Below are positions 59,848-64,000 of a stretch of 64,000 nucleotides of DNA, piece by piece. The notes under the pieces were generated by a model that saw only the letters and a list, made by a program, of their open reading frames with translations, was not told the origin of the DNA and did not search any database. Both the position numbers and the translations under genes were made by a program. The stretch spans positions 1-64,000 of the forward strand of contig NZ_SPQS01000025.1 of assembly GCF_004570865.1 (NCBI RefSeq), given 5' to 3'. The first letter of the stretch is position 1; the number at the start of each line of letters is the position of its first letter. This DNA comes from Bradyrhizobium frederickii (lineage in GTDB: Bacteria > Pseudomonadota > Alphaproteobacteria > Rhizobiales > Xanthobacteraceae).

Positions 59848-60720
59848 CTAGCCCTCAGCCAGTCCCAGAAACCGCCTGATCTCGCCCAGCACCTCCCGCG
59901 GCTTGTCGTGCTGCAGCCAATGGCCCGCACCGGCGATGGTCTCGACCCGCGCCTCTCGGAAATAGCGCTCCAGGCCTGCGGCCCTGGCGCCGGCGAGAAA
60001 GCTTTCGCCGGCATTGAGCAGCAAGGTCGGGCAGGCGATGCGTGACCACAGCGCGAGGTGATCGTCCGGCCAGAGCCGGTGCGGCGCCGATGCGCGCTGG
60101 TACGGATCGAACTTCCAGCTGTAGCTGCCGTCCTCATTCTGTCGTGCGCCGTGGGTGGCGAGATGCAGCGCGAGGTCGCGGGCGAGCCGCTTGTTGTGAA
60201 GCATCATCTGCGCCGCAGCGTCTTCGAGGGTCGCGTAGCGGCGGGGCATGCGGTCGTGCAGTCTGTCGAGTTGGCCGACCCATTTGCCGATGCGCTCATG
60301 CGCCGGCGGCTTCGGCGTGTCCGGCAGCATGGTCACGCCGTCGAGCACGACCAGCTTCGAGACCTGTTCAGGGAATGATCCTGAAAAGATCAAGCTCACC
60401 ATGCCGCCCATCGAATGGCCGATCAGTGTGATCTGAGGTGCTGCGATGACGCGGACGAGCTGGGTGAGATCGTAGACATATTCGGTCAGGGCGTAGCTGC
60501 CGCCTTTGGTCCAGTCCGAATCGCCGTGGCCGCGCAGGTCCGGTGCGATCACGTGGAAATGCGGCTGCAACGACCGGGCGATGACGTCCCAGCTCCGGCA
60601 ATGATCGCGGCCGCCGTGAACCAGGATGAGGGGCGGCGCGCTCTCATTGCCCCAATCGGCGTAATGCAGCCGCAGGCCGTGCGATTCATAGAAGCGGCTC
60701 TGCGGGGTGCTAGCCATTGG
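59848..60720 (-). CDS. Alpha/beta-fold hydrolase
   Basis: 290 residues from the ATG MASTPQSRFYESHG. Motifs: oxyanion region LILVHGGRDHCRSWD, the nucleophile elbow GHSMGGMV (Ser), VLDGVTMLPDTP, and the C-terminal His in IAGAGHWLQHDKP. A DLRGHGDSDWTKGG segment is typical of the haloalkane-dehalogenase/esterase-like branch. The substrate is unknown. Its start overlaps the end of the LysE-family gene by 11 bases, so translation is coupled. Confidence 0.9.
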   Translation of the reverse strand, partial: PMASTPQSRFYESHGLRLHYADWGNESAPPLILVHGGRDHCRSWDVIARSLQPHFHVIAPDLRGHGDSDWTKGGSYALTEYVYDLTQLVRVIAAPQITLIGHSMGGMVSLIFSGSFPEQVSKLVVLDGVTMLPDTPKPPAHERIGKWVGQLDRLHDRMPRRYATLEDAAAQMMLHNKRLARDLALHLATHGARQNEDGSYSWKFDPYQRASAPHRLWPDDHLALWSRIACPTLLLNAGESFLAGARAAGLERYFREARVETIAGAGHWLQHDKPREVLGEIRRFLGLAEG

Positions 60721-61342
60721 CCGGCCGCCGCGCCATTGCAAGCGACAGGCCGAGGCCCGCGATGAAGACGCCGGAGCCCTGGGCGAGACGCCGCATCAGA
60801 TGCGGCCGTCCGATCAGCTGCGTGCGGGTTGCGGAGGCCATCAGTACCACGACGACATCGGCGAGCGTGTTCAACGCCACCGAGATCGCACCCAGCATGA
60901 TGAATTGCAGCGTGGGGCTCGATCCCGCGCGATCGAGGAATTGCGGAATGAACGCGAGGAAGAACGCGGCGGTCTTCGGGTTCAGCGCCTCGACCAGCAC
61001 GCCGGCGCGGAACGCGCGCTCATCGCCGACAGGTTCACTCTCGAGCGACAGCGCTTGGCCCGCGCTCCGAAACGTCTTGATGCCGAGCCAGACCAGATAG
61101 AGCGCGCCGACGAATTTGACGGCGGCGAACAGCTCGGCGCTGGCGAGGATGATTGCGGAGATGCCGAGGCTGCCCGCCACCACATGAACCAGTCCGCCCA
61201 GCGCCGTGCCCGCGGTCGAGGCAAAGCCGCTGGCGCGGCCCTCGGACAAGGTCCGTGCCGCGACGTAGAGGATGCCGGGACCGGGAACGACGGCGATGAG
61301 ACAGGCTGCGGCCAGGAACAGCCAGATATTGGTTTCGATCAT
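60710..61342 (-). CDS. LysE-family amino-acid exporter
   Basis: 210 residues with about six membrane spans. Opens with WLFLAAACLIAVVPGPGILYVA, the LysE/RhtB family hallmark, followed by GFASTAGTALGGLVHVVAGS and KFVGALYLVWLGIKTFR, then FRAGVLVEALNPKTAAFFLAF. Family members export basic or hydroxylated amino acids, homoserine or related metabolites. The substrate here is unknown. It overlaps the hydrolase gene, so a hydrolysis product could be the exported compound; this is inference. Confidence 0.93.
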   Translation of the reverse strand: MIETNIWLFLAAACLIAVVPGPGILYVAARTLSEGRASGFASTAGTALGGLVHVVAGSLGISAIILASAELFAAVKFVGALYLVWLGIKTFRSAGQALSLESEPVGDERAFRAGVLVEALNPKTAAFFLAFIPQFLDRAGSSPTLQFIMLGAISVALNTLADVVVVLMASATRTQLIGRPHLMRRLAQGSGVFIAGLGLSLAMARRPANG

Positions 61343-61402
61343 CCTGTTTTCGTAGCGCAGCGGACCGCGATTGCAAGCCTTCAGGTTCGAAGGCCCCCTC
61401 GC

Positions 61403-62665
61403 TTAATCCATGCGGCGGAAGATCACGCTGGCATTCACCCCGCCGAAGCCAAAGCCGTTGGAGATGGCATGCCGCATCGGCATCGGCCGCGCGCTGCCGG
61501 CAACGATGTCGATCCCTTCAGCGCCCGCATCGGGGTCTTCGAGATTGAGCGTCGGCGGCGCGATCTGGTCGCGCAAGGCGAGCACGGTGAAGATCGCCTC
61601 CAGGCCGCCGGCGGCGCCGAGCAGATGGCCGGTGGCCGATTTGGTCGCGCTGACGGCAATGCCGCGGTTGCGGCCGAACAGCGCGGCGATCGCGCCGAGC
61701 TCGCTCTCGTCGCCGGCGGGCGTCGAGGTCGCGTGCGCATTCAGGTGCTGCAGATCCGTGGGTGCAAGATCCGCCTGGCGGAGCGCGATCTCCATGGCGC
61801 GGCGGGCCCCCTCGCCATCGGGCGGACCCGATGTCATGTGGTAGGCGTCCGCCGTCGTGCCGTAGCCGACGATCTCCGCGATCGGCGTCGCGCCGCGCGC
61901 AAGCGCATGCTCGAGCGCCTCGATCACCAGGATGCCGGCGCCTTCGCCCATCACAAAGCCATCGCGCTTGCGGTCGAACGGGCGCGAGGCACGCGCGGGT
62001 TCGTCGTTGAAGCCACTTGACAGCGCGCGGGCCGCGGCAAAGCCGCCGAGGCTGACGATGTCGATGCAGGCCTCGGCGCCGCCGCAGATCGCGACATCGA
62101 TCTCGCCCGATCGGATCATGCGCGCGGCATCGCCGATTGCCTGCACGCCGGCGGCGCAGGCGGTGACCGGTGTGCCCAGCGCACCCTTGTAGCCGTATTT
62201 GATCGAGACGTGGCCGGCGGCGAGGTTGGCCAGGAACGAGGGGATCGTGAACGGCGACAACCGGCGCACGCCGCGCTGCTCGGTGATGCGCACCGCCTCC
62301 GCCATCGCCGGGAAGCCGCCGACGCCGGAGCCGATGATCGTCGCCGTGCGTTCGAGCGCGCTTGCGTCCTGCGGCGTCCATTTCGCCTGCGCGACTGCTT
62401 CTCCCGTGGCGAGCAGCGCGAACAGGATGAAGCGGTCCATCTTGCGTTGGTCTTTTGGCGCGGCAGCTTGCGCGGGATCGAAGCCACCTTCCGCATCGTC
62501 GGCCTTGTCAGGCACGAGCCCGGCGATGCGTGCCGGCAGCGCCTGCGCCCATTCGGGCAGCGGACGCAACCCGCTTTGGCCGGCGAGCAGCCGGCGCCAG
62601 GACAGTTCGACACTGCATGCCAGCGGCGACACCGCGCCCATTCCCGTCACGACGATACGACGCAT
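61403..62665 (-). CDS. Beta-ketoacyl-[ACP] synthase (FabF-like)
   Basis: 420 residues. Condensing enzyme with the Cys-His-His active site: TACAAGVQAIGDAARM (Cys170), LNAHATSTPAGD, and SATKSATGHLLGAAGGLEAIF. MRRIVVTGMGAVSPLA and the C-terminal NGFGFGGVNASVIFRR are typical KAS II ends. It differs from the housekeeping FabF by a longer insert at residues 50-75 (PDKADDAEGGFDPAQAAAPK), and no fabD/fabG/acpP genes surround it. One base separates its start from the HxlR stop, so it is probably controlled by that regulator. A special fatty-acid or polyketide role is likely. Confidence 0.9.
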   Translation of the reverse strand: MRRIVVTGMGAVSPLACSVELSWRRLLAGQSGLRPLPEWAQALPARIAGLVPDKADDAEGGFDPAQAAAPKDQRKMDRFILFALLATGEAVAQAKWTPQDASALERTATIIGSGVGGFPAMAEAVRITEQRGVRRLSPFTIPSFLANLAAGHVSIKYGYKGALGTPVTACAAGVQAIGDAARMIRSGEIDVAICGGAEACIDIVSLGGFAAARALSSGFNDEPARASRPFDRKRDGFVMGEGAGILVIEALEHALARGATPIAEIVGYGTTADAYHMTSGPPDGEGARRAMEIALRQADLAPTDLQHLNAHATSTPAGDESELGAIAALFGRNRGIAVSATKSATGHLLGAAGGLEAIFTVLALRDQIAPPTLNLEDPDAGAEGIDIVAGSARPMPMRHAISNGFGFGGVNASVIFRRMD

Positions 62666-62666
62666 G

Positions 62667-63182
62667 TCAGTCTCCAGCCGGCGCGACGGCCGGGTTCATG
62701 GCCTTGAGCGAAGCGAGCCGTGTGCGCATCCCGCGGCTGGCGCGGGGACCTGCGATGACGACCGCATTGGCGAGCGTGATCGGCTGCATGTCGGCGGCGT
62801 CGACCACGACCGGGTCAAGCGGGCGACGATCGTTGCGGTTCGCCAGCACGATGGACTCGCCTTTGGGCGCGAGATGCCTGTTGCCCCAGGCCAGCAGCGC
62901 GACGACCACGGGAAAGAAGTCCCGCGCCTTGTCCGTCAGCACATATTCGTAACGCGGCGGCCGCTCACGATAGCGGCGGCGGACGAACATGCCTGATGCG
63001 GTGAGATGGGCGAGGCGCCGCGACAGGATGTTCGGCGCGATGCCGAGGCTCTGCGAGAATTCGTCGAATTTCGTCGCGCCCTGAAATGCATCCCGCAGGA
63101 TCAGGATGCTCCACCATTCGCCGACCGTCTCGACGGCACGGCCGACCGGGCATTCCAGGATGGAGGGGGATTTGGGCTGCAT
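62667..63182 (-). CDS. HxlR-family winged-helix regulator
   Basis: 171 residues. The HxlR domain shows CPVGRAVETVGEWWSILILRDAF, then GIAPNILSRRLAHLTASGMF and the wing RRYRERPPRYEYVLTDKARDFF. The Cys11 in ECPVGRA is at the position where redox- or electrophile-sensing HxlR proteins carry a reactive Cys. The palindrome GCTTGCA-AAA-TGCAAGC lies 20 bases upstream and is a likely autoregulatory operator. A ketoacyl synthase gene follows after one base. Confidence 0.92.
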   Translation of the reverse strand: MQPKSPSILECPVGRAVETVGEWWSILILRDAFQGATKFDEFSQSLGIAPNILSRRLAHLTASGMFVRRRYRERPPRYEYVLTDKARDFFPVVVALLAWGNRHLAPKGESIVLANRNDRRPLDPVVVDAADMQPITLANAVVIAGPRASRGMRTRLASLKAMNPAVAPAGD

Positions 63183-63202
63183 GACGGGAAGGTAGGTAAG
63201 TG

Positions 63203-63219
63203 GCTTGCAAAATGCAAGC
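63203..63219. promoter_or_regulatory. Palindromic operator upstream of the HxlR gene
   Basis: GCTTGCA and TGCAAGC are perfect 7-base arms around AAA, 20 bases upstream of the HxlR start codon. Operators of this form and position are usual for HxlR regulators. Confidence 0.65.
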
Positions 63220-63498
63220 GACTAGGTGCTGGCTCAAGTCTGCAAGCAATTGAAGCTGGGTCCTGGTGGTGGGATGAAAAGCAGTGGCTGGAACGACGCT
63301 CGCGTGCCCCGGACGCAGCGCAGCGCCCCCGGCGATGCGGGAGCATCGTACGGTGCGGTGCGCTGCAGAGCCGGGGCCCATGGCGCCGCGTCCTCGCAGC
63401 TCCTGGGTCCCGGCTCTGCGCAGCAGCGTTGCACGCTGCAGCGCGTCCGGACACGGGGAGGGGAGCGGCGTTGTCGCCGCGAGCTCCAATCCATCACC

Positions 63499-63626
63499 GT
63501 CACCCTGAGGCGGCCGCTGCTTCAGCGGCCGTCGAAGGGCGACGGCCCGGCTGCAGCCCAGCCGTGCATTCTTCGAGGCTCAGCCTCGGACGCGTTGCGT
63601 CCCAGGCGTCGCGCCTCAGGATGACG
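63499..63626. repeat. Palindromic intergenic repeat, family C, copy 2 (divergent)
   Basis: GTCACCCTGAGGCGG at the left and GCGCCTCAGGATGAC at the right pair loosely; TTCGAGGCTCAGCC is shared with the copy at 41948. The preceding 200 bases (63300-63460) hold another imperfect palindrome, TGCCCCGGACGCAGCGC with GCGTCCGGACACGGG. The stretch 63183-63677 has no gene. Confidence 0.6.
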
Positions 63627-63677
63627 GGGCTAATTACAGAGCAAGAGCGGATTGCGCATGCGGCCGAAGCGCCGCGC

Positions 63678-64000
63678 TCAGTGCGACCGCGCCAGACAGA
63701 ACGCCACCACCTGCTCCAGCGCGCTCTTCATCGGCGAGGACGGGAACAGCGCCAGCGCGTCGACGGCCATGGCGCCGTAGTGTTGGGCGCGGCTCAGCGT
63801 GTCCTCCAGCGCGCGATGCTTGTTCATCAATCCGAGGGCATGATCGAGATCGCTGTCGCCGATCTCGCCGCGCTCCAGCGCCCGGATCCAGAAGGCGCGC
63901 TCGGTGTCGTTGCCGCGGCGGAAGGCGAGCACGACGGGCAGCGTGATCTTGCCCTCGCGGAAATCGTCGCCGGTGTTCTTGCCGAGCTTGGCGCTCTTGC
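63678..64000 (-). CDS. Polyprenyl (octaprenyl-type) diphosphate synthase, C-terminal part
   Basis: The frame runs from a TGA at 63678-63680 to the window edge. The visible 100 or so residues include KSAKLGKNTGDDFREGKITL followed by PVVLAF, where GDDxxEGKxTLP is the second Asp-rich region of trans-prenyl synthases, then ALEDTLSRAQHYGAMAVDAL near the C-terminus. The enzyme extends isoprenyl chains for ubiquinone. The N-terminal half and first Asp-rich motif lie outside the window. ispE of the same overall pathway is 4 kb away. Confidence 0.93.
   Translation of the reverse strand, partial: KSAKLGKNTGDDFREGKITLPVVLAFRRGNDTERAFWIRALERGEIGDSDLDHALGLMNKHRALEDTLSRAQHYGAMAVDALALFPSSPMKSALEQVVAFCLARSH

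Overview
The window looks like chromosomal DNA of Bradyrhizobium or a very close relative (Nitrobacteraceae, Alphaproteobacteria). This rests on high GC, a fused cytochrome b/c1 gene (fbcH), a fused anthranilate synthase trpE(G) behind a Trp-Trp leader peptide, a CcrM-type GANTC methylase, an alphaproteobacterial Smc, and several families of short palindromic intergenic repeats. The assignment is from recognised gene families only; no search was run.

Positions 1-7.3 kb are gene-poor and look like worn accessory DNA. They hold the C-terminal end of an IS1182-like transposase, a membrane-anchored phytochelatin-synthase-like protein, small orphan proteins, a PilZ protein, AT-rich palindromic patches, and the start-less tail of a caspase-family-type protein. 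From about 7.4 kb the sequence becomes dense core chromosome.

7.4-18.4 kb: YodC-like protein; hemF-HAD and trmL-queE on the minus strand; the bc1 operon petA-fbcH with a clear terminator; a dienelactone hydrolase; a secreted protein of unknown function; trpL-trpE(G)-apt. 18.4-28.7 kb, minus strand: a GIY-YIG protein with a palindromic promoter, two adjacent ParA/MinD-like ATPases, an M48 peptidase with LemA, an Rsm22-like methyltransferase, smc, a DsbA-like thiol oxidoreductase and a DciA/DUF721 protein. 28.8-38 kb: mutY, a thioesterase, a winged-helix/nucleotidyltransferase protein of unknown role, an FAD monooxygenase, GST, LysR with an NTF2-like protein, DUF1127 and a chemotaxis receptor.

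38-49.4 kb: GST, ccrM with GANTC sites clustered on its start codon, a zinc metallopeptidase with tandem upstream motifs, moaB, a MarR-GNAT fusion under a 38-bp palindrome, a glycosyltransferase, an RMD1 (DUF155) protein, and the coupled xfp-ackA pair (phosphoketolase plus acetate kinase). 49.6-64 kb: radical SAM protein, VOC protein, rnhB, a membrane glycosyltransferase-like protein, family 4 uracil-DNA glycosylase, ETF-ubiquinone oxidoreductase, a TPR protein, ispE, LysE with an alpha/beta hydrolase, an HxlR regulator coupled to a ketoacyl synthase, and the 3' end of a polyprenyl synthetase gene at the right edge.

No rRNA, tRNA, CRISPR array or intact mobile element was seen. The most open questions are the nucleotidyltransferase protein, the twin ATPases, and several unexplained regulatory palindromes and repeats.
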